A stretch of 64,000 nucleotides of DNA from Ornithinimicrobium sufpigmenti. Lineage in GTDB: Bacteria > Actinomycetota > Actinomycetes > Actinomycetales > Dermatophilaceae. The notes under the pieces were generated by a model that worked only from the letters and a program-made list of their open reading frames with translations, ran no database searches and was not told where the DNA came from. The DNA is taken from assembly GCF_004322775.1 (NCBI RefSeq), contig NZ_CP036403.1, forward strand, positions 2,666,001 through 2,730,000, given 5' to 3'. Every line of letters begins with the position of its first letter. Position 1 is the stretch's first letter. The position numbers and the translations under genes were made by a program. Positions 28,550 through 37,080 of this stretch are shown in pieces.

Positions 28550-28923
28550 GCCGAGGTCTCGCTTTCTTGTCGAGGTGCAGTTGGTCCTGGCCCGGGGACG
28601 CTCCCCACCCGTGCAGCAGATGTGGGTATGCCGTGCGGGACCGCGGGGTGCGCCGTCGTCAGTGACCTGGTCCGAGTCGGAGCTCGGGGTGTGTCGACCG
28701 CGCCCGGGCGCGAATTCGTGCGGCGTAAGACACACCGCACGTGCCCTCCATCCTACCGGACCAGCGGCGATGCTCCGACCGCTGCCGGCTCGACCTGGGC
28801 CCCGCGGTACCCCAGCCCTGCCACCCTGTCTGGCTACCGTCTCTGCGGCCATCGTCTTTCGGGCCCGTCTCTCGGGCCCCCTCTCGTCCCGACTCTCGTC
28901 CCGGCTCTCGTTACGGTGGGGCC
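28550..28923. promoter_or_regulatory. Intergenic region between divergent rpsB and dapC
   Basis: This 374-nt gap holds no gene I can support. A TAGGAT box on the minus strand (complement of 28750-28755) is a candidate -10 for rpsB, which would give a leader of about 200 nt, long enough for autogenous control by S2; no conserved leader fold was recognised. One copy of the dispersed word GGTATGCC lies at 28625-28632. On the plus strand three 12-bp units ctctcgtcccga-like (28881-28916) end in TACGGT, the -10 box of dapC, 6 nt before its ATG. Confidence 0.45.
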
Positions 28924-30090
28924 ATGACCTCGGACCGGCTCGTCCAGCGCCTTCGCCCCTTCGGCACGTCGGTCTTCGCCGAGATGACCCAACGGGCCCT
29001 GCGGTTCGACGCGGTCAACCTCGGCCAGGGCTTCCCCGACACCGAGGGGCCGCGGGAGATGGTGCAGGTGGCGCACGAGTCGCTCCTGGGCGGTCAGAAC
29101 CAGTACGCCCCGGCCCGCGGCCTGCCCGTCCTGCGCGAAGCCGTGGCCGCGCACCAGGAGCGGTTCTACGGCATACCCGTGGACCCGGATCGGCAGGTGC
29201 TGGTCACCGTCGGCGCGACGGAGGCGATCGCGGCGGCGCTCATCGCGCTGGTCGAGCCGGGCGAGGAGGTGCTGATGGTCGAGCCCTACTACGACTCCTA
29301 CGCCGCCTGCGTGGGGATGGCCGGCGGGGTCCGCCGGACGGTCCAGCTGCGCTTCCCCGACCTCACGCTGGACGTCGACGCGCTCCGGGCCGCCGTGACC
29401 GGGCGGACGCGGGTGCTGCTGCTCAACACCCCGCACAACCCGACGGGCAAGGTCTTCTCCCGTGCCGAGCTGGAGGCGGTGGCCGCCCTCGCGATCGAGC
29501 ACGACCTCATCGTGATCTCCGACGAGGTCTACGAGCACCTCGTCTTCGACGAGCTCACGCATGTGCCGATCGCGACGCTGCCGGGGATGACCGAGCGCAC
29601 GCTGACCATCTCCTCGGTCGGCAAGACCTTCTCCTTCACCGGCTGGAAGACGGGCTGGGTCACCGGGCCCGCCGACCTGATCGACGCGGTCGCGGCGGTC
29701 AAGCAGTTCCTCACCTTCGTCGGCGTTACCCACCTGCAGCCGGCGGTCGCCCACGGGCTGTCGATGCCGGACGACTTCTTCACCGGCTTCGCCGCCGAGC
29801 TGCAGGCGAAGCGCGACCTGGTCGTGACCGCGCTCACCGAGGTCGGGGTGCCGGTCAGCCCGTGCCAGGGCACCTACTTCGTCATCGCCGACTTCGCCGG
29901 GCACGGTGTCGAGGACGCGGTCGACTTCTGCCGGCGGATGCCCGAGGAGCTGGGCGTGGTCGGTGTCCCGGTCTCGGTCTTCTGCGACGACCCCGCCCCG
30001 GTGGCGTCCCTGGTGCGGTTCGCCTTCTGCAAGCGCGAGGACGTGCTGCGCGAGGCGGCGCGCCGTCTCCACCGGCTGCCCCGTCCCTGA
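28924..30090 (+). CDS. dapC: Aminotransferase class I/II, probable N-succinyldiaminopimelate aminotransferase
   Basis: PLP-dependent aminotransferase, 388 aa, most similar by eye to mycobacterial DapC (Rv0858c) of the lysine/diaminopimelate pathway: [82 protein letters not shown], the PLP lysine in [16 protein letters not shown] and a C-terminal [12 protein letters not shown] role as kynurenine or glutamine-type transaminase cannot be excluded. The ATG at 28924 is preceded by TACGGT at 6 nt, so the mRNA is probably leaderless. The RDD gene follows after 13 nt. Confidence 0.85.
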   Translation: MTSDRLVQRLRPFGTSVFAEMTQRALRFDAVNLGQGFPDTEGPREMVQVAHESLLGGQNQYAPARGLPVLREAVAAHQERFYGIPVDPDRQVLVTVGATEAIAAALIALVEPGEEVLMVEPYYDSYAACVGMAGGVRRTVQLRFPDLTLDVDALRAAVTGRTRVLLLNTPHNPTGKVFSRAELEAVAALAIEHDLIVISDEVYEHLVFDELTHVPIATLPGMTERTLTISSVGKTFSFTGWKTGWVTGPADLIDAVAAVKQFLTFVGVTHLQPAVAHGLSMPDDFFTGFAAELQAKRDLVVTALTEVGVPVSPCQGTYFVIADFAGHGVEDAVDFCRRMPEELGVVGVPVSVFCDDPAPVASLVRFAFCKREDVLREAARRLHRLPRP

Positions 30091-30103
30091 CAGGCTGGAC
30101 GGT

Positions 30104-30682
30104 ATGCCGTCCATCTCCGCCATCTCTCCGCCTGCGCCATCCCTCCGGCCCGGGGCGGTCGCGCGGGTGCGGTCCTGGCTGCTCGACTGGCTGGTGGTGG
30201 GTGCCTGGCTGGGTGCCCTCACCGTGCTGGGTCTCATCCTGCGACCGCTGCTCCCCGCGGGCGACCCGGGCGCGACGACGCTGCGCGACCTGCTCACGGC
30301 AGACGTGCTCATCACGGTCGCCACGGTGCTGCCGTACCTGCTCTACCTCGTCCTCACCGAGGCCTCCTCGCGGCACGCGACCCTGGGCAAGCGCTGGGCC
30401 GGCCTGCGCGTCGCGAGGGTTGACGGGTCCGCACCGACCGTCGGCGCGGTCTGGGTGCGCAACCTGGTCAAGGTCCTGGCCTGGCAGCTGGGCCACATGG
30501 GCTTCACCCGGGGCATGTTCGAGATCCAGGTCGGACTCGGCATCGGGTTCGGCATCGTGGGCACCCTGCTGGGTCTGGCCTGCGCCCTGCCCGCGCTGGT
30601 CGGTGGCCGCGGCATCCACGACCGGATCGCCGGGACGCGGGTGGAGGGCGGCACAGCTCCCCCGCGCAGGAGCGGCTCGTGA
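30104..30682 (+). CDS. RDD family membrane protein
   Basis: A 192-aa integral membrane protein with three to four helices. The family Arg/Asp/Asp pattern is seen in [17 protein letters not shown], then [16 protein letters not shown] and [13 protein letters not shown] near the end. RDD proteins have been linked to transport, but the role is unknown. The start ATG at 30104 lies inside a copy of the dispersed GGTATGCCGT word (30101-30110). It follows dapC closely and overlaps xerC by GTGA, so the three genes form one transcript. Confidence 0.85.
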   Translation: MPSISAISPPAPSLRPGAVARVRSWLLDWLVVGAWLGALTVLGLILRPLLPAGDPGATTLRDLLTADVLITVATVLPYLLYLVLTEASSRHATLGKRWAGLRVARVDGSAPTVGAVWVRNLVKVLAWQLGHMGFTRGMFEIQVGLGIGFGIVGTLLGLACALPALVGGRGIHDRIAGTRVEGGTAPPRRSGS

Positions 30683-31695
30683 CGCCCGCCACCCCGCCCA
30701 CTCGCGCCACGTCCTCCACGCCGTCCGCCGGTGCCCGGTCTGCCCCCGCCACCCCATCCATCCGTGGCATCCAGCCGGGATGCGCGGCCGTTCTGACCCC
30801 CAAGGTCGTCGATGCGTTCGAGCAGCACCTGCGGGTGGAGAAGGGGCGTTCGGACCACACGGTCCGTGCCTACCTCGCCGACCTGCGCGACCTGGACGCC
30901 CACCTGATCACGCAGGGGCTGACCGATCTCGACGAGGTACGCCTGGCCGACCTGCGCTCCTGGCTGGGCAGGTTGGGAGCCGATGGCGCGGCGCGGTCCA
31001 CGGTCTCCCGGCGCGCCGCGGCGGCCAAGACCTTCTTCCGCTGGGCCCACCGTGACGGCCGGGTCGGCCAGGACCCCTCGCTGCGGCTCCTCGCGCCGGG
31101 CAGGGACAAGCACCTGCCTGCCGTGCTACGAGCACCTCAGGCCGGGGAGCTGATGGACCTGGCCGGTGTCGCCGCGGACGACGACGACCCGGTGCACCAG
31201 CGCAACCGGGCCATGCTGGAGCTGCTCTACGCCTCGGGCATGCGGGTCGGCGAGCTGACCGGTCTCGACGTGGACGACGTCGACCTGCAGGCCGGCACTG
31301 CCAGGGTGCTGGGCAAGGGGGCCAAGGAGCGGATCGTGCCGTTCGGCGCCCCGGCCGCCGATGCACTGCAGGTGTGGCTGGCCGCGGGGCGGCCCCGGCT
31401 GGCGACCGACGCCTCCGGTCCAGCGCTCTTCCTGGGTCGCCGCGGGCGTCGGGTGGACCAGCGGCAGGTCCGTTCGTCGCTGCAGGAGCTGCTGCGCCAC
31501 CTGCCCGACACCCCGGCCATGGGTCCGCACGGACTGCGGCACAGCGCCGCCACCCACCTGCTCGAGGGCGGCGCCGACCTGCGCACGGTCCAGGAGCTGC
31601 TGGGGCACGCCAGCCTGGCCACGACACAGATCTATACCCACGTCTCGGTCGACCGACTGCGGGCCGCGTACCAGCAGGCCCACCCCCGCGCCTGA
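30679..31695 (+). CDS. xerC: Site-specific tyrosine recombinase XerC
   Basis: Chromosome dimer resolution recombinase acting at dif with XerD. The 338-aa protein has an N-terminal SAM-like core-binding domain ([20 protein letters not shown]) after a Pro/Thr/Ala-rich lead of about 40 residues, and the catalytic domain with Arg189 (SGMRVGEL), a Lys in GKGAKER, His284/Arg287 ([12 protein letters not shown]), the HASLATT region and nucleophile Tyr319 (IYTHVS). It starts with GTG overlapping the RDD stop. The setting beside dprA and comM matches the chromosomal xerC locus of actinobacteria, not a phage integrase. The usual start of XerC would be near residue 35-40, so a shorter start is possible. 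Confidence 0.9.
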   Translation: MTPATPPTRATSSTPSAGARSAPATPSIRGIQPGCAAVLTPKVVDAFEQHLRVEKGRSDHTVRAYLADLRDLDAHLITQGLTDLDEVRLADLRSWLGRLGADGAARSTVSRRAAAAKTFFRWAHRDGRVGQDPSLRLLAPGRDKHLPAVLRAPQAGELMDLAGVAADDDDPVHQRNRAMLELLYASGMRVGELTGLDVDDVDLQAGTARVLGKGAKERIVPFGAPAADALQVWLAAGRPRLATDASGPALFLGRRGRRVDQRQVRSSLQELLRHLPDTPAMGPHGLRHSAATHLLEGGADLRTVQELLGHASLATTQIYTHVSVDRLRAAYQQAHPRA

Positions 31696-31754
31696 CGCAC
31701 AGGGCTCAGCACGGCGCCTGTCCCGCCCGAGCCCACCAGTCCCCCAGCACGGTC

Positions 31755-31826
31755 ACCCGTCTCATCGGTGCCTGCGACACCCGTCTCATCGGTGCCTGCG
31801 ACATCCCTCTGACCGGTGCCGCCGAT
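31755..31826. repeat. 24-bp tandem repeat between xerC and the M23 peptidase gene
   Basis: Two exact copies (31755-31778, 31779-31802) and a third with six changes (31803-31826) of acccgtctcatcggtgcctg plus cgac. They lie in the convergent gap and hold no open frame worth calling; a CCGGTG/CACCGG pair in and after the third copy may help termination. Confidence 0.75.
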
Positions 31827-31837
31827 CCGCCCCCGTG

Positions 31838-32578
31838 TCACGGTGCCACCGGGAGCAGGGCGAGCTCCGCACCGAGCAGCAGGAGCAGGGGATCGACGTA
31901 GGCGTCCCGTCCTCGCACGGCTCCCAGGTGCAGGCAGTCCTCGGACACGCAGTGGCTGCCGGTGGCACCCAGCACACCGAGGCGCTGCCCCCGCCCGACC
32001 CGGTCGTCCCGAGGCTCCCGCTCCTCCACCGGTTGGTAGGTGCTGCGCAGCCCGCTCTCGTGGGTCACGCTGACCATTCCCACCCCGGCGATCGTGCCGC
32101 TGAAGGTGATGACCCCCGCGTCGACGGCCAGCACCTGCTCGCCCGCGACCCCGACCAGGTCGAGACCGCGATGGCCGGGGAGCCAGCGCTGCTCCGGCAG
32201 GTCGAAGGCCCGGGCGACGGGCGGGACGCCGACCAGGGGCCAGTCCCACGGCGCGGTCCGGGTGCGGTCCGGCGCGACCTCGGATGATCCTCGCCCGGCT
32301 GGCTCGCGCACCCCCAGCACCTGCGAGACCACCAGGCCCGTCGATGACGGCCGACGCTGCGCGGCTGCGGCCACCCTGTCGGTGACCGCGCCCTCGTCTT
32401 CGACGGCGACCATCCCGCGGTCTGCGGCGCCCATCACGGCATCGACCGGCCCCAGCACGTCACCCACCAGGGCCGCGGCGCCGGGCAGCGACGTCGTGCC
32501 CGGCAGCAGGGCCTGCACCACCACCACCGCCATGAACATCAGCAGAGCCGTCGGCCGAGACCGACCGCGCGTGCTCAT
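31838..32578 (-). CDS. M23/LytM family secreted metallopeptidase-like protein
   Basis: A 246-aa exported protein with an N-terminal signal sequence (LLMFMAVVVVQALLPG) and a C-terminal LytM domain about residues 120-235. The first zinc motif is HRGLDLVG; in the second the usual HxH is CLHLGA, so the first His is Cys. Many actinobacterial homologues at this locus share this change; zinc might be bound by the Cys, or the protein may be a non-catalytic activator. The ATGA overlap with dprA couples the two. The M. tuberculosis counterpart (Rv2891) lies in the same region. Confidence 0.85.
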   Translation of the reverse strand: MSTRGRSRPTALLMFMAVVVVQALLPGTTSLPGAAALVGDVLGPVDAVMGAADRGMVAVEDEGAVTDRVAAAAQRRPSSTGLVVSQVLGVREPAGRGSSEVAPDRTRTAPWDWPLVGVPPVARAFDLPEQRWLPGHRGLDLVGVAGEQVLAVDAGVITFSGTIAGVGMVSVTHESGLRSTYQPVEEREPRDDRVGRGQRLGVLGATGSHCVSEDCLHLGAVRGRDAYVDPLLLLLGAELALLPVAP

Positions 32579-33708
32579 CGCGGCGACCTGCGACGCCAGC
32601 CGTCGAGCAGATGCTCAGCCAGGCCAAGCTCCTCCAGGTCCCCCAGCGCGGTCAGGACCTCCGCCATCGACAGACCGGACCGGACCATGACCTCGTCGAC
32701 CGACGACGACCTGCGTGGACGCAGCCACTGCCAGACACGCCGCAGCCCGTCGTCGAGGCCGTCCTCCTCCCGGACCGCACCCTGCTTGACCGGTGCCAGG
32801 TCCAGACCGATCCGGCCCACCAGCTCGATCACCTCTGCGGCATCGGTCACCAGGGTGGCTCCCATCCGGATCTCGGCGTGACACCCCGCGGACATGGCGC
32901 TCTCCACCGGGCCGGGCACGGCCATGAGGTGCCGCCCGAGGTCACGGGCGTTCTTGGCGGTGGAGCGAGCGCCGGAGCGGAGACCGGCCTCGACGACGAG
33001 GGTGCCGGTCGCGAGCGCCGCGATGACCCGGTTGCGGGCCAGGAAGCGCATCCGGGCCGGGGCCCCACCCGGTGGCGTCTCGCTGACCAGTGCGCCCACC
33101 TGCCCGATCCGGGCGATGAGGTCGGCGTTGGTGCGGGGGTAGGGCACGTCCACTCCCCCGGCGAGCACGGCCAGGGTCGTCCCGCCCACAGCCAGGGCGG
33201 CCCGGTGGGCCGCGGCGTCGATGCCGTAGGCGGCACCGGAGACGATGGCGAAACCCCGCTCGGCGAGGTCCATGCACAGTCGCGTCGCCTGGTGCTCGCC
33301 GTAGGCGGTGCTGGCCCGGGCCCCGACCACTGCGACGCTGCGCTGCGGCACCTCGTCCAGGCGCACCGGTCCGCGCACCCACAGGCACCAGGGCGCCCAC
33401 GGCAGCTCGTCCAGCGCGGCGGGCCACTCCTCATCTCCCGGGACCAGCACGCGCAGCCCCAGCGCGCGGGCGATGTGGTCGTCGTCTGCGGCGAGCGCAC
33501 GCTCCCGCCGCCCCAGCAGCCGCCCCAGACCGGTGCCGTCCGGAGTGTGTCCGTCGCGCAGTGCGTAGCCGACCAGGTCGAGGACGCCATACTCCGCTAC
33601 CAGCCCCTGGACGAACTCGTCGTAGGGCTCCCCCAGGCGCGAGAGCAGCAACCGCGCAGCGCGCTCGTCCAGCCCCGGCGCGCACGTCCCCGCGCTCCAG
33701 CCGCTCAT
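32575..33708 (-). CDS. dprA: DNA-processing protein DprA
   Basis: Protects incoming single-stranded DNA in natural transformation and loads RecA. The 377-aa protein has an N-terminal SAM-like region (ERAARLLLSRLGEPYDEFV), a Rossmann domain with SVAVVGARASTAYGEH, FAIVSGAAYGIDAAAHRAAL, ARMRFLARNRVIAALA and VEAGLRSGARSTAKNAR, and a C-terminal winged helix. The ATG at 33708 overlaps the comM stop. dprA, comM and the M23 gene form a coupled unit. DprA is widely kept even where competence is not known. Confidence 0.94.
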   Translation of the reverse strand: MSGWSAGTCAPGLDERAARLLLSRLGEPYDEFVQGLVAEYGVLDLVGYALRDGHTPDGTGLGRLLGRRERALAADDDHIARALGLRVLVPGDEEWPAALDELPWAPWCLWVRGPVRLDEVPQRSVAVVGARASTAYGEHQATRLCMDLAERGFAIVSGAAYGIDAAAHRAALAVGGTTLAVLAGGVDVPYPRTNADLIARIGQVGALVSETPPGGAPARMRFLARNRVIAALATGTLVVEAGLRSGARSTAKNARDLGRHLMAVPGPVESAMSAGCHAEIRMGATLVTDAAEVIELVGRIGLDLAPVKQGAVREEDGLDDGLRRVWQWLRPRRSSSVDEVMVRSGLSMAEVLTALGDLEELGLAEHLLDGWRRRSPR

Positions 33709-35234
33709 GCGACCTTCGCCTCCGCCGGGGTGCGCAGGTCGAGGGCCAGCTGCACCTGCGCGCGGCGCGGCCGGTCCAGGGCCTGGAGGTCGGCGATCGT
33801 CCACGCGACCCGCAGAGCCCGGTCCATCCCGCGCAGGGTGAGGGTGCCGCGGTCCATGGCCCGGTCCAGCGGCTGGCGGTCGGCCGCCGGCAGCTGCCAG
33901 GGACCGCGACGGAGCACCGCCCCGGGGACCTGGCTGTTGAGCAGGTACGGCGTGCCGGTCCAGCGCTCACGCTGGCGCTCCCTGGCCTCCAGCACCCTGG
34001 TCGCGACCACCTCGCTGGGCTCGCCGCGGGGCAGGGTCAGGTCGGCCCTGGTGACGGCGCTGACCGACAGCTTCAGGTCGACCCGGTCCAGCAGGGGCCC
34101 GGAGAGCCGGGACAGATAGCCGCGGCGCCGGAACGGCGGGCACACGCACCGGGCGCCCGGGCTCCCGCACGGGCAGGGGTTGGCGGCCAGGATGAGCTGG
34201 AAGCGGGCAGGCAGGCGCACGTGCCGGTCGGCGCGGGCGATGACCACCTCTCCCGACTCCAGCGGCTGCCTCAGGGCGTCGAGGACGTCGCGGCGGAACT
34301 CCGGCGCCTCGTCGAGGAAGAGCACCCCGTGGTGCGCCCGCGAGACCGCGCCGGGGTGGATGGCCCGGGATCCCCCACCGATGACCGCCGCGGTCGACGC
34401 GCTGTGGTGCGGCGCCACGAACGGGGGGTGCGTGACGAGCTCTCCGCCGCCTGGGAGCACTCCCAGGACCGAGTGGATCGCGGTGACCGCGAGCGCCTGC
34501 TCCTCGGTCAGGGGAGGCAGGATCCCGGGCAGCCGCTCGGCCAGCATGGTCTTGCCCGCCCCGGGTGGGCCGACCAGCAGCAGGTGGTGGCCACCAGCGG
34601 CGCAGATCTCCAGCGCCGCCCTGGCCGTCGCCTGCCCGACCACGTCGGAGAGGTCGAGCCGGCGCACGGTGCGGGCAGGCACCTCAGGCGGCGGTGGCAG
34701 CAGGTAGGTGACCCCAGCGGCCCTGGCCTTGTAGAACTCCTGCACCTCACCCAGGTGACGGACCGGGTGCACGGTCACCCCCGCGACGAGCGCCGCCTCC
34801 CGAGCGGCGTCGGCCGCGACCAGCACCTCGCGCACGCCGTCCGCCGCTGCGGCCACCACCATCGGCAGCACGCCCGGGACGGTGCGCACCTCCCCCGCCA
34901 GCCCGATCTCGCCGATGTGCGCCGGGCCGCGGACCGCGGCGGCCGGCACGTGGTCCTGGGCGGCCATCATCGCCACCGCGATGCCGAGGTCCAGGCCGGA
35001 CCCGGTCTTCGGCACCCCGGCCGGCGAGAGGTTGATGGTCCACCGGGCCGGCGGGATCGGCATGCCGCAGTTGGCCAATGCCGGGCGGACCCGGTCGGGC
35101 GCCTGCTTGCACGCCTTGTCGGCCAGACCGGTCATGACCGTGGCCGGCAGTCCGTCGGCGCCCTGCGCCTCCACCGTCACGAGGTGCCCCTCGACGCCGG
35201 TGAGCGTGACGGCGTGCGTCCTGGCCAGCCCCAT
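33705..35234 (-). CDS. comM: YifB/ComM family Mg chelatase-like AAA+ ATPase
   Basis: Hexameric DNA helicase that aids branch migration during integration of transforming DNA (ComM in Vibrio and Haemophilus). The 509-aa protein has the N-terminal Lon-like S5 fold domain (VTLTGVEGHLVTVEAQGADG, INLSPAGVPKTGSGLDLGIA), Walker A GPPGAGKT, Walker B GVLFLDEAPEF, a zinc-type CPCGSPGARCVCPP and a C-terminal Mg-chelatase domain. It is joined to yraN by TGATG and to dprA by ATGA. The AAA module is intact, so the protein should be active. Confidence 0.92.
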   Translation of the reverse strand: MGLARTHAVTLTGVEGHLVTVEAQGADGLPATVMTGLADKACKQAPDRVRPALANCGMPIPPARWTINLSPAGVPKTGSGLDLGIAVAMMAAQDHVPAAAVRGPAHIGEIGLAGEVRTVPGVLPMVVAAAADGVREVLVAADAAREAALVAGVTVHPVRHLGEVQEFYKARAAGVTYLLPPPPEVPARTVRRLDLSDVVGQATARAALEICAAGGHHLLLVGPPGAGKTMLAERLPGILPPLTEEQALAVTAIHSVLGVLPGGGELVTHPPFVAPHHSASTAAVIGGGSRAIHPGAVSRAHHGVLFLDEAPEFRRDVLDALRQPLESGEVVIARADRHVRLPARFQLILAANPCPCGSPGARCVCPPFRRRGYLSRLSGPLLDRVDLKLSVSAVTRADLTLPRGEPSEVVATRVLEARERQRERWTGTPYLLNSQVPGAVLRRGPWQLPAADRQPLDRAMDRGTLTLRGMDRALRVAWTIADLQALDRPRRAQVQLALDLRTPAEAKVA

Positions 35235-35611
35235 CAGGCCACACCCTGCAGGTGCTGGATCTGCGCCGGCGCGCCGGCGGGGCAGAGCACGCCGACGACA
35301 TCGATCCGGAAGGCTTCGCCCCTGCGTCCGTGCTCGGCGAGCCACGCCCACGCCAGTCGGCGCAAGCGGCGCGCCTTCTGCTCGTCCACCGCCTCGAGCG
35401 GGCTGCCGAACCGGGTCGACCTACGGGTCTTGACCTCGCAGAAGACCAGCAGCCCATCTTCGTCGGCGACCACGTCCAGCTCACCCTGGGGGCACCGCCA
35501 GTTGCGCGCCACCACCTGCCAGCCCAGGCCCTGCAGGTGCGCGCAGGCCAGCTCCTCCCCGTGGTCGCCCACCGCCCTGGCTCGCGCCCACGGCATCCCC
35601 GGTCCGCCCAT
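35234..35611 (-). CDS. YraN family (UPF0102) putative nuclease-fold protein
   Basis: A 125-aa protein with a restriction-endonuclease-like fold: GDHGEELACAHLQGLGWQVV, then the acidic cluster GELDVVADEDGLLVFCEVKTR that gives the E/D-ExK residues, and a C-terminal RIDVVGV. The biochemical role is unknown but it is nearly always beside dprA/comM or rnhB. The ATG at 35611 follows a GAGGAGGGG ribosome binding site. It overlaps comM by one nucleotide (TGATG), the first gene of this competence-like unit. Confidence 0.88.
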   Translation of the reverse strand: MGGPGMPWARARAVGDHGEELACAHLQGLGWQVVARNWRCPQGELDVVADEDGLLVFCEVKTRRSTRFGSPLEAVDEQKARRLRRLAWAWLAEHGRRGEAFRIDVVGVLCPAGAPAQIQHLQGVA

Positions 35612-35854
35612 GTCCCCTCCTCGCCTCACGCCGCGCCTGCGGCTGCACCCCCATGGCAGCCTGCCGACCCCGCCCGGGCAAGCGGCGGCACGGCGACTGT
35701 GGACATCCCGGCGCTCGGCGGGAGGATGTGGACGGCCCGCTGTCAGCGCCCCTCGCTGACGGGAGGGCTCACCGGTCCAGGCACTCCCAGGTGCCGTTCA
35801 GCCGTGCGGCGTGGTTCTCATGAATCTTTCATCTGCAGGTGCCATAGTGGTACT

Positions 35855-35980
35855 CGGCGACTCGTCACGGGTGTCGCCCGGGGTGGGGCCCCCTGTACCC
35901 ACCCCCCACCGCGAGAAGGATCTCCTTCTTGCGAAGGGCGCCTCCGGCCACCCCCCTGCGGCCGGAGGCGCCGTCCTTCG
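35855..35980 (+). ncRNA. Probable 6C small RNA
   Basis: The 387-nt gap between yraN and DUF2469 has no gene but a structured plus-strand stretch. Two runs of exactly six C occur (35902-35907 and 35951-35956), both in the context CACCCCCC. The second is in the loop of a perfect 13-bp hairpin (35937-35949 with 35960-35972). Between them CGCGAGAAGGA pairs with TCCTTCTTGCG (35910-35933), and GGGGTGGG can pair with CCCACCCC before the first run. The actinobacterial 6C RNA is defined by two hairpins with loops of at least six C. CATAGT at 35843-35848 is a possible -10 box. Ends are estimates; on the minus strand the same hairpin can serve as terminator for DUF2469. Confidence 0.55.
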
Positions 35981-35998
35981 TCCGCGGCCTCCTGCGGC

Positions 35999-36325
35999 TC
36001 ACTTGCCGAAGGGGCTCCCGCCGTCCGGGATCTGCAGGTCGCTCTTGGCCAGCTCCTCGACGTTGACGTCCTTGAAGGTGATGACCCGGGCCTTCTTGAT
36101 GAACCGCGCGGGGCGGTACACGTCCCAGACCCAGGCGTCGGCCATCGTCACCTCGAACCACGTCTCGCCGCCCCCGGTCCGCACCTGGACGTCGACCTCG
36201 TTGGCCAGGTAGAAGCGCCGCTCGGTCTCGACCACGTGGCTGAACAGACCGACGACGTCGCGGTACTCCCGGTAGAGCGCCAGCTCCATGTCGGTCTCGT
36301 AGCGCTCCAGGTCCTCGGCGCTCAT
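35999..36325 (-). CDS. DUF2469 family protein
   Basis: A 108-aa conserved actinobacterial protein of unknown function (M. tuberculosis Rv2901c family). It is recognised by [47 protein letters not shown] and the C-terminal [13 protein letters not shown]. It follows rnhB with an ATGA overlap, as in many actinobacteria, and ends before the hairpin at 35937-35972. Confidence 0.92.
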   Translation of the reverse strand: MSAEDLERYETDMELALYREYRDVVGLFSHVVETERRFYLANEVDVQVRTGGGETWFEVTMADAWVWDVYRPARFIKKARVITFKDVNVEELAKSDLQIPDGGSPFGK

Positions 36326-37080
36326 CCTGCGCTCCCTTCGTCATCGATGTGCGGCGGTCCCGTCAGCCGCCAGCTGCGCCGGTGCCAGTCGCTGGGGCCC
36401 AGCTCGCGCAACGCGTCCAGGTGCTCCGCCGCGGCATACCCCTTGTTCTGCTCCCACCGATAGGGGGTATGCCGTTCCTCTCCGGCAGCCTGCACCATGA
36501 GCGTGTCGCGGGCGACCTTGGCCAGCACCGAGGCTGCGGCGACCGAGGAGCAACGCAGGTCGGCCTTGATCATGGTCCGCACGGGCGGGAGAGGGGGTGT
36601 CTCGTCCACGAGCCCGAGCAGCCCGACCCGGTGCGGGTCGGTGAGCCAGTCGTGGTTGCCGTCGAGCAGCACCAGGTCGGGCATGATCCCCTCCAGCTGG
36701 GCCAGGGCACGCTCCCCCGCCAGGCGCAGCGCGGCCATGATGCCGATCGCGTCGATCTCCTCGGGCCAGGCGTGCCCCACGCCGTGGCCCAGGCACCAGC
36801 GGTGGATCCGTGGCACGAGCCGCTCCCTGGCCGCGGGCGTGAGCAGCTTGGAGTCCTTGACCCCCTGCGGCGCACTGCGGCACTCGGCGTCGATGGCCAC
36901 CACGCCGACCGACACCGGCCCGGCCAGCGCCCCCCGACCGACCTCGTCCATGCCCACGAGCACGGCATACCCCTCGCGCTGCAGCGTCCGCTCGACCCGC
37001 AGGCTGGGCCGGCGGGGGCCGTCGGCGCGGCGTGGCGCCGGGGTGCGGGTGGCACTTGCGGTGCGGCTGGTGGTGGTCAC
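36322..37080 (-). CDS. rnhB: Ribonuclease HII
   Basis: Cleaves RNA in RNA-DNA hybrids and starts removal of single ribonucleotides from DNA. The 252-aa protein has [15 protein letters not shown] with the first catalytic Asp-Glu, [11 protein letters not shown], the Asp in LVLLDGNHD and the [20 protein letters not shown] segment with the last catalytic Asp. It starts with GTG in a GTGA overlap with lepB; the first 40 residues are Thr/Arg/Ala-rich and could be shortened. Three copies of GGTATGCC lie in this gene (36433, 36466, 36964), the first two in opposite orientations. Confidence 0.94.
   Translation of the reverse strand: MTTTSRTASATRTPAPRRADGPRRPSLRVERTLQREGYAVLVGMDEVGRGALAGPVSVGVVAIDAECRSAPQGVKDSKLLTPAARERLVPRIHRWCLGHGVGHAWPEEIDAIGIMAALRLAGERALAQLEGIMPDLVLLDGNHDWLTDPHRVGLLGLVDETPPLPPVRTMIKADLRCSSVAAASVLAKVARDTLMVQAAGEERHTPYRWEQNKGYAAAEHLDALRELGPSDWHRRSWRLTGPPHIDDEGSAG

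Noticed and set aside
30679..31695. Tyrosine recombinase as evidence for a prophage or integrative element
   Set aside because: Sequence and position between the RDD, M23 and dprA genes fit chromosomal XerC; no att repeats, tRNA or phage genes are nearby.
31755..31826. 24-bp repeats as a CRISPR array
   Set aside because: Units are directly adjacent without spacers and no cas genes are present. The same holds for the arrays at 6199 and 56252.
36001..36212. Plus-strand open frame of 133 codons starting near 35811
   Set aside because: Mostly antisense to DUF2469 and crossing the structured 6C-like region; no protein-like pattern.
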